Below, piece by piece: positions 49,845 through 58,500 of a stretch of 64,000 nucleotides of DNA (the first letter of the stretch is position 1; each line of letters begins with the position of its first letter). The position numbers and the translations under genes were made by a program. The notes beneath the pieces were generated by a model. That model was not told the DNA's origin and searched no databases. It saw only the letters and a list, made by a program, of their open reading frames with translations. This DNA comes from Lichenicoccus sp965277665 (GTDB taxonomy: Bacteria > Pseudomonadota > Alphaproteobacteria > Acetobacterales > Acetobacteraceae): NCBI RefSeq assembly GCF_965277665.1, contig NZ_OZ255835.1, forward strand, positions 3,596,001-3,660,000, written 5' to 3'.

Positions 49845-50435
49845 GTGAAGATCGATCGTCTGCTCGTGCGTGCCGCCATGCTGTCGGCCCTGGCATCGAC
49901 TCCTGCCTTCGCCCAGGGCGTCCCGTCCGCGATGAAGCTGCAGCGCATCGAGGTGATCGGCAACCACCGGGTCCCGACCACCGACATCGACAGTGCGATG
50001 ACGGTGCATGTCGGCCAGAAGGTGACGCGGGCCGATCTCGTGGCCAACGAGAACGCCGTGGTCGACGTCTATCGCCACGCCAATGTCGGGGCCAGCCTGA
50101 AGCAGCGCCTGACCATCCAGCCGTCGGGGGCCGCCACGGTCGCCTACCTGATCACCGAGCAGGCCGCCCCCGCGCCGCAAGGCCCGGCGGTGCTTCGCGT
50201 GGACAAGGTCACGGTCGAGGGCAACAGCCTGATCACCACCGAGGCGATCGACAGCGTCATCACCCTGCGTCCGGGCGATACCGTGGACGAGGCCAAGGTG
50301 ACCACCAACATGCAGGCGATCCTGGCGCTGTACAAGAAGAAGAATGTCGGCGCGCAGATCATGCCGAGCGCCACCTATCCGCAGCCCAACCATGCGATCG
50401 TGGATTACAAGATCACCGAGAAGGGCCACGACTGA
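49845..50435 (+). CDS. Exported POTRA-only protein
   Basis: 196 residues from ATG 49845. Signal peptide ending TPAFAQG. Two repeats of about 75 residues, LQRIEVIGNHRVPTTDIDSA and VDKVTVEGNSLITTEAIDSV, each with the beta-alpha-alpha-beta pattern of POTRA domains as in BamA. No barrel follows: the protein stops after the second repeat. It would be a free periplasmic POTRA protein, perhaps helping the BAM or TAM machinery; that is inference. The stop codon is directly followed by repeat copy C. Confidence 0.7.
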   Translation: MKIDRLLVRAAMLSALASTPAFAQGVPSAMKLQRIEVIGNHRVPTTDIDSAMTVHVGQKVTRADLVANENAVVDVYRHANVGASLKQRLTIQPSGAATVAYLITEQAAPAPQGPAVLRVDKVTVEGNSLITTEAIDSVITLRPGDTVDEAKVTTNMQAILALYKKKNVGAQIMPSATYPQPNHAIVDYKITEKGHD

Positions 50436-50599
50436 GAGGCTGCTTGCAAACACCTGCTGCTGGCGATCCGACGCGATGTTATCTCCGCTCCGCTGCTCAC
50501 GGCCAGTAGGCCGCTGCGCTGCGGTGCTCGAAAAGTCACGCCGGGCGCGGCCGGAAGCGGCCGCTCTCATCCAGCAGCAGGCGTTTGCAAGCAGCCTCT
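50435..50599 (-). repeat. Structured dispersed element, copy C (abuts POTRA gene stop)
   Basis: About 163 bp, in the opposite orientation to copies A, B and E. Terminal arms AGAGGCTGCTTGCAAAC / GTTTGCAAGCAGCCTCT. The first internal hairpin is GCGGCCG-gaag-CGGCCGC where other copies have GCGGCCC/GGGCCGC, both sides changed together. It begins on the base following the POTRA gene's TGA and ends 18 bases before the folE stop; the two genes converge on it. Confidence 0.92.
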
Positions 50600-50616
50600 A
50601 CAGAGTGAAACAGGTT

Positions 50617-51249
50617 CTAGTCGAATGCCGCCATCGGAGAGCTGTGGTTGATCATCGACAGCAGCTCGCTTCGGGTGGTCGGGTTGTCGCGGAACGCGCC
50701 CAGCATCCGGCTGGTCACCATCGAGACGCCCGGCTTGTGCACGCCGCGCGTGCTCATGCACTGGTGGCCGGCCTCGATGATCACCGCGACACCGTGCGGT
50801 TCCAGCACCTCGTTGATGGTGTTGGCGATCTGCGCGGTCAGCCGCTCCTGGATCTGCAGCCGCCTCGAATAGACCTCGACCACGCGCGCCAGCTTGCTGA
50901 TGCCCACCACGCGCCGGCGCGGCAGGTAGGCGACATGGCACTTGCCGATGATCGGCACCATGTGGTGCTCGCAATGGCTCTCGATGCGTATGTCGCGCAG
51001 CAGCACGATCTCGTCGTAGCCGTCGGTCTCGGCGAAGGTGGTGGCCAGCAGGGCCACCGGGTCGGTGTCGTAGCCCTGGAAGAACTCGTTGTACGACCGG
51101 GCGACACGGCGCGGGGTGTCGCGCAGGCCCTCCCGGCCGGGATCCTCCCCCGCCCATCGCAGCAGCGTACGGACGGCCTGCTCGGCTTCCTCCTGGGATG
51201 GCCGGTCGGCATGGCGGGGCAGCATGCCCGGAACGACAACCTGGTCCAT
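50617..51249 (-). CDS. folE: GTP cyclohydrolase I
   Basis: 210 residues. Zinc ligands in IESHCEHHMVPIIG and GHQCMSTRGVHKPG, with GISKLARVVEVYSRRLQIQE and QIANTINEVLEPHGVAVIIE, form the complete FolE set. The enzyme makes dihydroneopterin triphosphate, the first step of folate synthesis. Start ATG 51249 touches the apaG stop, so the two are coupled. Confidence 0.96.
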   Translation of the reverse strand: MDQVVVPGMLPRHADRPSQEEAEQAVRTLLRWAGEDPGREGLRDTPRRVARSYNEFFQGYDTDPVALLATTFAETDGYDEIVLLRDIRIESHCEHHMVPIIGKCHVAYLPRRRVVGISKLARVVEVYSRRLQIQERLTAQIANTINEVLEPHGVAVIIEAGHQCMSTRGVHKPGVSMVTSRMLGAFRDNPTTRSELLSMINHSSPMAAFD

Positions 51250-51719
51250 CAGTGCAGGATGACCGACTGGTGCGGGCTGTCGAGGCTGAAGGTCGGGATC
51301 TGCACGTCGAAGGTCTCGCCGGTTGCGGTCGACACCATGTGGTACGCGCCGGTCATGAAACCAGAGGGCGTCTCGAGCGGCGCCCCGGAGATGTATTCGA
51401 ACGCCGCGCCGGGACGCAGCTGCGGCTGCTCGCCGACCACGCCGCTGCCCTCGACATGCTGCGTATGGCCGCGGCTGTCGGTGATGTGCCAGGTGCGGCG
51501 CAGCAGGCGGACATCCTCGGCGCCCTGGTTCTCGATGCGGACCCGGTAGGCCCAGACGAACTGCCGCTCCTCGGGCTGCGACTGGTCCTCGAGGAAGAAC
51601 GGCCGAACCGTGACCCGGATGCCGCGCGTGACCGCAGCGTAGCTCGGTCCGTTGGTCTCCCCGGCGGGTGCCGCGGCCCCGATCGCCAGCCCTGCGGCTG
51701 CGGGGTCGTTATCCTTCAT
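51249..51719 (-). CDS. apaG: ApaG protein
   Basis: 156 residues; the family core is about 125. The ApaG beta-sandwich motifs are seen: VTVRPFFLEDQSQPEERQFV, WAYRVRIENQGAEDVRLLRR, WHITDSRGHTQHVEGSGVVG, YISGAPLETPSGFMTGAYHM. ApaG influences Ap4A and metal tolerance in enterics; its molecular action is unsettled. It has an extra 30-residue N-terminus. Cotranscribed with folE. Confidence 0.9.
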   Translation of the reverse strand: MKDNDPAAAGLAIGAAAPAGETNGPSYAAVTRGIRVTVRPFFLEDQSQPEERQFVWAYRVRIENQGAEDVRLLRRTWHITDSRGHTQHVEGSGVVGEQPQLRPGAAFEYISGAPLETPSGFMTGAYHMVSTATGETFDVQIPTFSLDSPHQSVILH

Positions 51720-51807
51720 GCCGGCGTCCCTCCCGTTCTGGCGCCCGGTTCTGCCGTGCCGGGCATTTATGCCTACCTAGCAGCAACCAGGGGTTGGCGG
51801 CAGGTCA

Positions 51808-53025
51808 TTACTCTGCCGCCTGCAGGCGGGATAGCGTACCGAGAGCGTGGCCGAGATCGTCCTGCAGGTCGAGCGGGTCCTCGAGCCCCACCGAAAGCCG
51901 CACCACGCCCTCGGTGATGCCGAGCCTGGCCCGCTCCTCGGCGCCGATGCGCATATGCGTGGTGGTGGCGGGATGCGTCACCAGGGAGCGGCTGTCGCCC
52001 AGGTTGTTCGAGACCGCGATCAGGCGCAGCCGGTTCATCACCTTGAACGCCGCCTCCTTGCCGTCCAGCTCGAACGTCACCAGCGAGCCGCCGGCGCTCA
52101 TCTGCCGCATCGCCAGCGCCTGCTGCGGGTGGTCGGAACGCGCCGGATACCAGACCCGGCTTATGCCGGGCTGCAAGGCCAGCCAGTCGGCCATGCAGGC
52201 GGCGTTGGCGCACATCGCGTTCACCCGCAAGGCCAGCGTTTCCAGCCCCTTGAGCAGCACCCACGCATTGAAGGCGGACAGCGTCGGGCCGGAATTGCGG
52301 ATGAACGGCTGCAGCACCTCGACGATCCATTGCGTGCGGCCGAGCACCGCGCCGCCGAGCACGCGGCCCTGGCCATCGATATGCTTGGTGCAGGAATACA
52401 CCACCACGTCGGCGCCGAGCTCGAGCGGACGCTGCAGCAGCGGGGTGGCGAACACGTTGTCCACCACCACCAGGGCGCCGGCCGCGTGCGCCAGGTCGGC
52501 GACCGCCTGCAAATCCACGATGTCGAGCATCGGGTTGGACGGGCTTTCCAGCAGCACCATCGCGGTGGGGATCGCGAGTGCGTTGCGCCACTGGTCGAGA
52601 TCGTGGCCATCGACGAACACGCTCTCGATGCCGTAGCGCGGCAGCAGCGTGGACACGATCCAGAAGCACGAACCGAACAGCGCGCGCGAGGCCACCAGCC
52701 GGTCGCCGGTCTTGAGGTGGCTCAGCAGGGCCGCATGCACCGCCGCCATGCCGGACGCCGTCGCCCGGCACGACTCGGCGCCCTCGATCTCGGCGAGGCG
52801 GCGTTCGAACATGGCGACCGTCGGGTTGCCGAAGCGGCTGTACTGGTAGTGCTCGGCTTCGCCCTTGAAGGTCGCCTCGGCCTGCTCGGCGTTGTCATAG
52901 ACGAAGCCCGAGGTGAGGAACATCGCCTCGCTGGTCTCGCCGAACATGCTGCGCTCGGTGCCGGCATGGATCAGGCGGGTGGCGGTGCGGTAGCTGCCAT
53001 CCTTAAGAGTACGGTTGTCGCTCAT
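51808..53025 (-). CDS. metZ: O-acetyl/O-succinylhomoserine sulfhydrylase MetZ
   Basis: 405 residues from ATG 53025 (MSDNRTLKDGSYRTATRLIH); GTG 53061 in frame is an alternative. PLP-dependent Cys/Met metabolism family: YSRFGNPTVAMFERRLAEIE, ATASGMAAVHAALL, VVVDNVFATPLLQRPLELGA and the lysine site YSCTKHIDGQG. The enzyme inserts sulfide into activated homoserine to give homocysteine. Since the window's metX supplies O-acetylhomoserine, that is the probable substrate. Expression is under the SAM-II riboswitch just upstream. Confidence 0.93.
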   Translation of the reverse strand: MSDNRTLKDGSYRTATRLIHAGTERSMFGETSEAMFLTSGFVYDNAEQAEATFKGEAEHYQYSRFGNPTVAMFERRLAEIEGAESCRATASGMAAVHAALLSHLKTGDRLVASRALFGSCFWIVSTLLPRYGIESVFVDGHDLDQWRNALAIPTAMVLLESPSNPMLDIVDLQAVADLAHAAGALVVVDNVFATPLLQRPLELGADVVVYSCTKHIDGQGRVLGGAVLGRTQWIVEVLQPFIRNSGPTLSAFNAWVLLKGLETLALRVNAMCANAACMADWLALQPGISRVWYPARSDHPQQALAMRQMSAGGSLVTFELDGKEAAFKVMNRLRLIAVSNNLGDSRSLVTHPATTTHMRIGAEERARLGITEGVVRLSVGLEDPLDLQDDLGHALGTLSRLQAAE

Positions 53026-53103
53026 CATGCGTATCCCGGTCGCGTTCACGTCGCCGGCCACGGATGACAGGGCGAACCTCCGGGGATTGGAGAGCTCGCC
53101 GAT

Positions 53104-53160
53104 GCCTCTTTAGCGCACTTGTTTAACCTCGCCGCAAGCCGGCCGGACAAATCACGAGGA
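53104..53160 (-). promoter_or_regulatory. SAM-II riboswitch upstream of metZ
   Basis: On the minus strand the sequence reads CTCGTGATTTG, then GCCGGCTTGCGGC, then GTTAAACAA and GCGCTAAAGAGG. These blocks, their order and spacing match the SAM-II (metA) pseudoknot of alphaproteobacteria, which binds S-adenosylmethionine and hides the ribosome binding site. Its 3' end lies about 80 bases before the metZ start. No T-run terminator follows, consistent with translational control. Confidence 0.88.
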
Positions 53161-53260
53161 CCCTGGCGCCATCGACGTCGGAACATTGATACGGTGGTGC
53201 CTGCGGCGCTGGCGGTCAAGGTTGCCTCGGTGCCAGACCGCGTTTACTCTGTGAACTCAG

Positions 53261-53334
53261 GCGGGTGTAGTTCAATGGTAGAACGGCAGCTTCCCAAGCT
53301 GCACACGAGGGTTCGATTCCCTTCACCCGCTCCA
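53261..53334 (+). tRNA. tRNA-Gly (CCC)
   Basis: 74 bases with encoded CCA. Acceptor GCGGGTG pairs with CACCCGC; the anticodon loop TTCCCAA reads CCC. Its final CCA overlaps the left terminal repeat of dispersed element copy D. Confidence 0.95.
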
Positions 53335-53494
53335 GACCGCCTGCAAACGCCTGCTGCTGGCGATCCGACGCACCGTTTCTGTGCTTCGGTGCTCACAGCC
53401 GGAAAGGCTGCTCCGCTCCGATGCTCGAAAAGGCACGCCGGCCGCGGCCCTCTGGGCCGCTCTCATCCAGCATCAGGCGTTTTCAGACGGTCTG
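53332..53494 (-). repeat. Structured dispersed element, copy D (fused to tRNA-Gly 3' end)
   Basis: About 160 bp in the same orientation as copy C. Terminal arms CCAGACCGCCTGCAAACGCC / GGCGTTTTCAGACGGTCTGG differ from copies A, C and E on both sides while remaining paired. Internal hairpins GCGGCCC/GGGCCGC and AGCAGCC/GGCTGT are present. The first bases are the CCA of tRNA-Gly; the other end is 26 bases from the stop of the minus-strand gene at 53521. Confidence 0.88.
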
Positions 53495-53520
53495 GTGGTT
53501 TGTCAACGTGAAGCCGGGGT

Positions 53521-54069
53521 TCAGTTCGTCGCGTGCTGCTCGCGGCGCCTGACGGCCGCGCGGTGTTGCTCGACGGAGCGCTTCAGGCCCAGCAGGGCGG
53601 GGGCGGCGAGGGTGTCGCGATAGCCGTGTCCGGCCCAGCTCCAGCGGTCGTTGCGGCCGACCAGCAGGTCATGCAGGCCGTCATGGCTCTGCGCCATCAC
53701 CCGGATCGGCCCGCTGACGGAATCCAGCACCTTGGTCCAGCTTCGGTCGTGCCTGAGATAGACCGAGGTGGAGCAGCCGGCCGATCCGCACAGGCTCGCC
53801 GACTGCAACTGCACGAACAGGGCCTCGTCCGCCCGGTGCTCCGACAACGGCGCCGAGCCGACCAGCACCAGCGGCTCCTCGCCATGCCTTGCGGCACCCT
53901 GCAGGTCCTCCCGGTTCAGCGACCGCGCCGCCTTGTCGAGCGCCGTGCCGGGCTGGCGCGTCAGGATCACCGGGGCGCCGGTCTGGTGGACGCGCCTTGC
54001 GGCACCGAGGGCGTGCAGCGCAGGCAACAGCAGGAGGGCGGCCAGGAGCAGCGGGCGGACAGAAGGCAT
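53521..54069 (-). CDS. Exported hypothetical protein
   Basis: 182 residues from ATG 54069. Signal peptide (MPSVRPLLLAALLLLPALHA). The mature part contains a Cys pair in SASLCGSAGCSTSVYLRHDR that could form a disulfide, and ends SVEQHRAAVRRREQHATN. No family is recognised. The C-terminal SWAGHGYRDTL region is aromatic. It converges with tRNA-Gly through repeat copy D. Confidence 0.65.
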   Translation of the reverse strand: MPSVRPLLLAALLLLPALHALGAARRVHQTGAPVILTRQPGTALDKAARSLNREDLQGAARHGEEPLVLVGSAPLSEHRADEALFVQLQSASLCGSAGCSTSVYLRHDRSWTKVLDSVSGPIRVMAQSHDGLHDLLVGRNDRWSWAGHGYRDTLAAPALLGLKRSVEQHRAAVRRREQHATN

Positions 54070-54153
54070 GGCGTCTCGATCATCCCGGCTGCGGCGACAC
54101 GCGCTCATTCTAGGACCGGCAAGCAGCCTGGTCGATACGGGACGGAGACAAAC

Positions 54154-54363
54154 ATGACGCCCGCACCAGCGAAGCCTCCCGAACCGGGACCCTACCGCCA
54201 CTACAAGGGCGGCCTCTACACGGTGATCTGTGTCGGCCGCCACAGCGAGACCGAGGAGTGGCTCGTCACCTATCGCAGCGACGCAACAGGCGACTACTGG
54301 GTGCGCCCCCTGGCAATGTGGAACCAGGCGGTCGACGGCGTGCCGAGGTTCCGAACCGTTTGA
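54154..54363 (+). CDS. DUF1653 protein
   Basis: 69 residues: PGPYRHYKGGLYTVICVGRH, then ETEEWLVTYRSDATGDYWVR and PLAMWNQAVDGVPRF. The PGxYRHYKGxxY opening and the WVRP-MWxxxVDGVPRF close are the DUF1653 signature; the fold is a small SH3-like barrel, function unknown. The start follows GACGGAGACAAAC. Repeat copy E begins 10 bases after its stop. Confidence 0.88.
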   Translation: MTPAPAKPPEPGPYRHYKGGLYTVICVGRHSETEEWLVTYRSDATGDYWVRPLAMWNQAVDGVPRFRTV

Positions 54364-54372
54364 TCCCGTGGC

Positions 54373-54539
54373 AGAGGCTGCTTGCAAACGCCTGATGCTG
54401 GATGAGAGCGGCCCTTTTCTGGGCCGCGCCCGGCGTGACTTTCCGAGCACCGGAGCGGAGCGGCCTTAATGGCCGTGAGCACCGTAGCGCAGGAAAGCCG
54501 CGTCGGATCGCCAGCAGCAGGCGTTTGCAAGCAGCCTCT
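54373..54539 (+). repeat. Structured dispersed element, copy E
   Basis: About 165 bp, the most regular copy. Terminal arms AGAGGCTGCTTGCAAACGCC / GGCGTTTGCAAGCAGCCTCT pair almost perfectly and continue inward through TGCTGG / CCAGCA. Internal hairpins: GCGGCCC...GGGCCGC, GCGGCC-ttaat-GGCCGT, and CTTTCC...GGAAAG enclosing the second. It lies between the convergent DUF1653 and DUF427 genes, ending one base before the DUF427 stop. Confidence 0.93.
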
Positions 54540-54540
54540 C

Positions 54541-55020
54541 TTACCAGCCCATGCTGCCTGGGATTCCCTTGAACGGCCCCTTAAGATCGCTGGTGATCCA
54601 GCCGCCATAGAACCCGCCGGGCTGCGGGGTTGCCGCCTCGTCGCCGACGAAGCACTGGTCCATCATCCCGGCATAGACCGCGAGATGGTCGCGCAGCGCG
54701 GCATAGGCCGGCGCCGGATCGGGATAGCTCCAGGCGGCACGCTCCGCGCGTGCCGCGCCGACCCGTATCGTCCAGTAGCGCGCCTCGCCCTTCCATTCGC
54801 ACAGGCTGCGCCCGGGCGCCGGCTCGAGCACGCAGCCGGTGAAGGCGTCCGGCGGCAGGTAGTACACCGGCGGGTGCGAGGTCTCCAGCACCCGCCACGC
54901 TGCCGTGGTCGCGGCGATGGTGTGCCCTGCGAACAGGATGCGGACCGGGCGTCCGACCGGCTGCAGCGCCGGCGGCCGCGGGTAGTCCCAGACGCTTTCC
55001 GTCACGGCATTTTCCGTCAT
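54541..55020 (-). CDS. DUF427 protein
   Basis: 159 residues. The beta-tent core is seen in VRILFAGHTIAATTAAWRVL, HPPVYYLPPDAFTGCVLEPA and SLCEWKGEARYWTIRVG. DUF427 proteins are small soluble proteins of unknown function. The C-terminal ~45 residues (YAGMMDQCFVGDEAATPQPG, then GFYGGWITSDLKGPFKG) are also conserved in longer members. ATG overlaps the stop of the NUDIX gene upstream (ATGA). Confidence 0.87.
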   Translation of the reverse strand: MTENAVTESVWDYPRPPALQPVGRPVRILFAGHTIAATTAAWRVLETSHPPVYYLPPDAFTGCVLEPAPGRSLCEWKGEARYWTIRVGAARAERAAWSYPDPAPAYAALRDHLAVYAGMMDQCFVGDEAATPQPGGFYGGWITSDLKGPFKGIPGSMGW

Positions 55021-55502
55021 GCCCGGCGCGCCTCCAGATATTGCACGACCGGCCTGGTCAGCCCGACACCGCGCAGATCCTCGGGCGCGAACAGCCGGGC
55101 GCCGACGACCTCCCGGTTGTCGAGGCGAAGCTCGGGCAGGCTGTCGAGCCTCAGCTCGAAGAAGTGCACGCGATCGGGCCGGCAGTCATAGATCCCCGAG
55201 GTGACGCCCACCGGGTGCAGCGGGCCGGCCGAGAGACCGATCTCCTCGAGCAGTTCACGACGCGCGGCCGCCTCCGGGGCTTCCCCGGCCCGCAGGCCGC
55301 CGCCAGGGAAGTTCCACTGGCTGCGGTAGGACGAGCGCAGCAACAACAGGTCGCGCCCGACATGGATCGCGATCAGCGCGCCCTCGTGCGGAGGCCGGCG
55401 CAGCCGCCACCAGAGGCGCGCCAGCGGGAAGCCGATCCTGAAGGCGGTCCGCCAGGCGAGATCGATCAGCGAGAGCAACCATGCTCGGCGAGGGCTTGTC
55501 AT
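55017..55502 (-). CDS. NUDIX hydrolase
   Basis: 161 residues from ATG 55502; ATG 55511 in frame is an alternative. The NUDIX box is complete: GGGLRAGEAPEAAARRELLE followed by EIGL. An N-terminal hydrophobic stretch (LLSLIDLAWRTAFRIGFPLA) may associate with the membrane. Substrate is unknown. Coupled to the DUF427 gene by overlap. Confidence 0.86.
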   Translation of the reverse strand: MTSPRRAWLLSLIDLAWRTAFRIGFPLARLWWRLRRPPHEGALIAIHVGRDLLLLRSSYRSQWNFPGGGLRAGEAPEAAARRELLEEIGLSAGPLHPVGVTSGIYDCRPDRVHFFELRLDSLPELRLDNREVVGARLFAPEDLRGVGLTRPVVQYLEARRA

Positions 55503-55560
55503 GGCGCCGAGCATACCCTGCGCTGGCCGCCCGGCGGAACACAACGATCTGCCACGTCGT

Positions 55561-58500
55561 CTATTCCCCGAGCACACGCAGTCCGAGCTGGCGCGCCAGC
55601 TGGTCGCGGTAGGTCCGCTGGCGTGTCCGGTCGGCATCCAGCAGGCTCGGGCCGCGTCCGACCAGACGGTGGATGCGCGCGACCTCGCCCAGATGCTTCT
55701 GGCCGGCGAGGCGATGGGTCGCCGATCTGGCGTGCCTGCGGTGGATGTTGAGCGGCGCCGCGACATAGGCGATCCGGGCGCCCGGCGCGCGCAGCATCTC
55801 GATATACAGCCGCCAGTCGCCGGCCATGCGGAAGGCGAACAGCTCCTCCCCGCAGGCAGCCAGCGCCTGCCGCAGCGCTTCGCGGGAAAACAGGACGCCG
55901 CTCGCATTGAGGATCAGGTTGCGCTCGCTCAGGCAGTCGCGGACAAAATCGGCGCCCTCGTGCAGCCCGTCCTGGTCGAGCGTGGTTCCGGCGGTGGTGG
56001 CGAAATACGGCTTGTAGCTGTCCGACGTCAGCGTGCCCTCCTCGTCGATGGCCTGGCTGTCGCAGAACACCATCGTCACCTCCCGGCCGATCGCACAGGC
56101 CTGCTGCATCGCCTGGACCAGGCGCTCGAGCATCAGCGGCTCGGCGGCGTCGTCGGCTTCCGCGATCCAGACCCAGTCGCCGCGCGCTTCCGTCGCCGCC
56201 CGGTGCCATTGCCTGAACACCGATCCGGAATTGCGTTGCGCGGCGACGACCCGCACGTCGCGGTTCCATTCCGCGGCGGCGGCGCGTGCCACCGCGACGC
56301 TGTCGTCGGTGGAGGCGTCATCGAGCACGATCACCTCCAGGACCGGCTGCGTCTGCGCCAGGATCGAGGCCAGCCGCTGCTTCATGTAGCGGGCATAGTT
56401 GTAGGACGGCACCACGACCGAGATGCGCGGCAGCGCCGGCTGGGCCAGCGCCATCAGGCTGGCGACGTAGGCCGCGAAGTCGAACCTTGCCGCGGCCCGC
56501 CGGCCGGCCGCGGCCCGGGCGGCGGTGCTCTGCGCGTGGGTCCGCGCCGCCAGCGCCAGGGCGTGTCCCGCCATGCCCTGAAGGTCGCCGAGCGGCGCCA
56601 GCGCGCCGCCGCCATGCTGTTCGATCAACTCCGGAATGCCGCCGCTGCCGGCGAAGGCGACGCAGGACAGGCCGGCCGCCATCGCCTCCATCACCACGCT
56701 CGGCAACGGGTCCTCCCGGGAGGTCAGGACGAACGCGTCGGCGGCACTGAGATAGTCCGGCGCGTTCTGCACATGGCCCGGAAGATGGAAGCGGCCGGAT
56801 GCCAGCGCCAGATCCAGCTCGGCCTGCAGGTAGAGACGCAGCGACGGGTCCAGATCGCCGAGCCACAGGCAATGCACGCGCGCCACGCGCTGGCCGCACC
56901 TCGCACGGCTGCGCGCCGGGACCTGCGCCGGGACCTGCAAGGTCCGCCAGAGCTGCAGGAACAGGTCGAAGCCCTTGCGCAGGTCGCCATATCCCATGCC
57001 GACCAGCAGCAGATCGTCCTTCGGAATGCCGATCCGGGCGCGGAGTGCCAGGCGCATGCGTGCCGAATACCGGCAGTCGCGATACAGGCCCTGCGGCAGC
57101 AGCCGGGTTCTTGCGTCGGGGATCGCCAGCAGGCGCCCCACGGCGTTCTGCACCACCGTCGCGGGGAACACCACAATGCGGGCGAGGGCGGCGGCGGCGG
57201 CGAGCGGCGGCTGTAGGTGCTTCTCGGCGATCACCGCGGGCAGTTCATGCACCAGCAGCGCAAAACCGATATCGGCGGCATGTAGCCTGGCGCCGGCGGC
57301 GCCCGACGCCGCGGAGTTGACGATCGCGTTGTCGAAGCCGTCGCGTCGCAGCCGTTCGAGATGGCCCGGCAACGCCGGGTCGTCAGCGGCCAGCACGCGC
57401 GTCGGTCCGATCGCCTGGTAGCCTTCCAGCATCGGGCCGCCGGCGAGCAGCAGGAAGCTGATCTCGACGCCATGCGCGCGGGCGAGTTGCCGCCCGACAT
57501 GCAGCAGCAGACTCTGCGCGCCGGCCTGGAAGGCGTCGTGGCCGACCAGCAGGATGCGCCCGGGCCTGGTTGCCGCACCGTATCCGCTCACCGCGCGCGC
57601 GGTGGCATTGAGATAGGCGGCGCCGTGGTGCAGGTCCGGCTCGAGATAGGCGCCCTCCGCCCACTCGTTCCAGGCGTTGATGCAGACGATCGCACTCCCG
57701 AAGAACGGGTGGGCCAGCGCCTGGCGCATCAGCCCCTCGAGCCAGGCCTGGTATTTCGCCGGCGTCGAGCCGTGCATCACCAGGCCACTGCCCTGGCGCC
57801 GCGCATCGTTGTCCCAGGACGGGCAGGCGGTGCGGACCAGCGGGAAGTCGGGCACCGCCGCCGCCAGGGATCGTTCGACGATCTGGTCGTAGTCATAGAC
57901 CTGCGCGGTGAACTCTGTGTCGAGCAGGTCGAGCTGCGCATTGATGGTGGCGAGCCCGTCGACCACCTTGTGCGGCGGAAATTCGATCGCGCCGTCGATC
58001 CCGAACGGGCGCGGGTCGCTGTCCCCGAATGCCTGCGACATCAGGAAGATCGGGTCCTCGCCGCAGCGCTGCATGAACAGCTCGCGCCAGCGTCCGATCG
58101 TGCGTTTTGTGTCCGGAACGAGACCGGCGCGGTAGATCATCAGCAGCGGACGCCCCTGCAGCCTGATATAGCGCGGATCGGCAAAGTGCCGGCCGAAGCA
58201 GTCGATCATCGCCGGCTCGTCCTCGGCCCGGAAATCCTGGCTGATCAAGATGTCGTGCTCCGAGCCGTCCCAGCGCCGGGTCCAGTTCTCGTTGGCCCAC
58301 ATCAGGCAGAACGGCATGTCGATCGAGCGGTCGGCGAGCAGGGCCTCGAGTGGCGCATCGAGCAGCCGGGTGCCGTTGAACCAGTAGAAATAGAACACGA
58401 AGCCGGCAATGCCGGCATTGCGCGCCATCTCCGCCTGACGCCGCATCGTCTGCACACCGGTCAGGCTGTAGTGGCCGAGATCGCGCGGGATGCGTGGCTG

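Noticed and set aside
53233..53340. Nine-base direct repeat CCAGACCGC flanking tRNA-Gly, a possible attachment site
   Set aside because: Too short, no integrase nearby, and the right copy is explained by element D.
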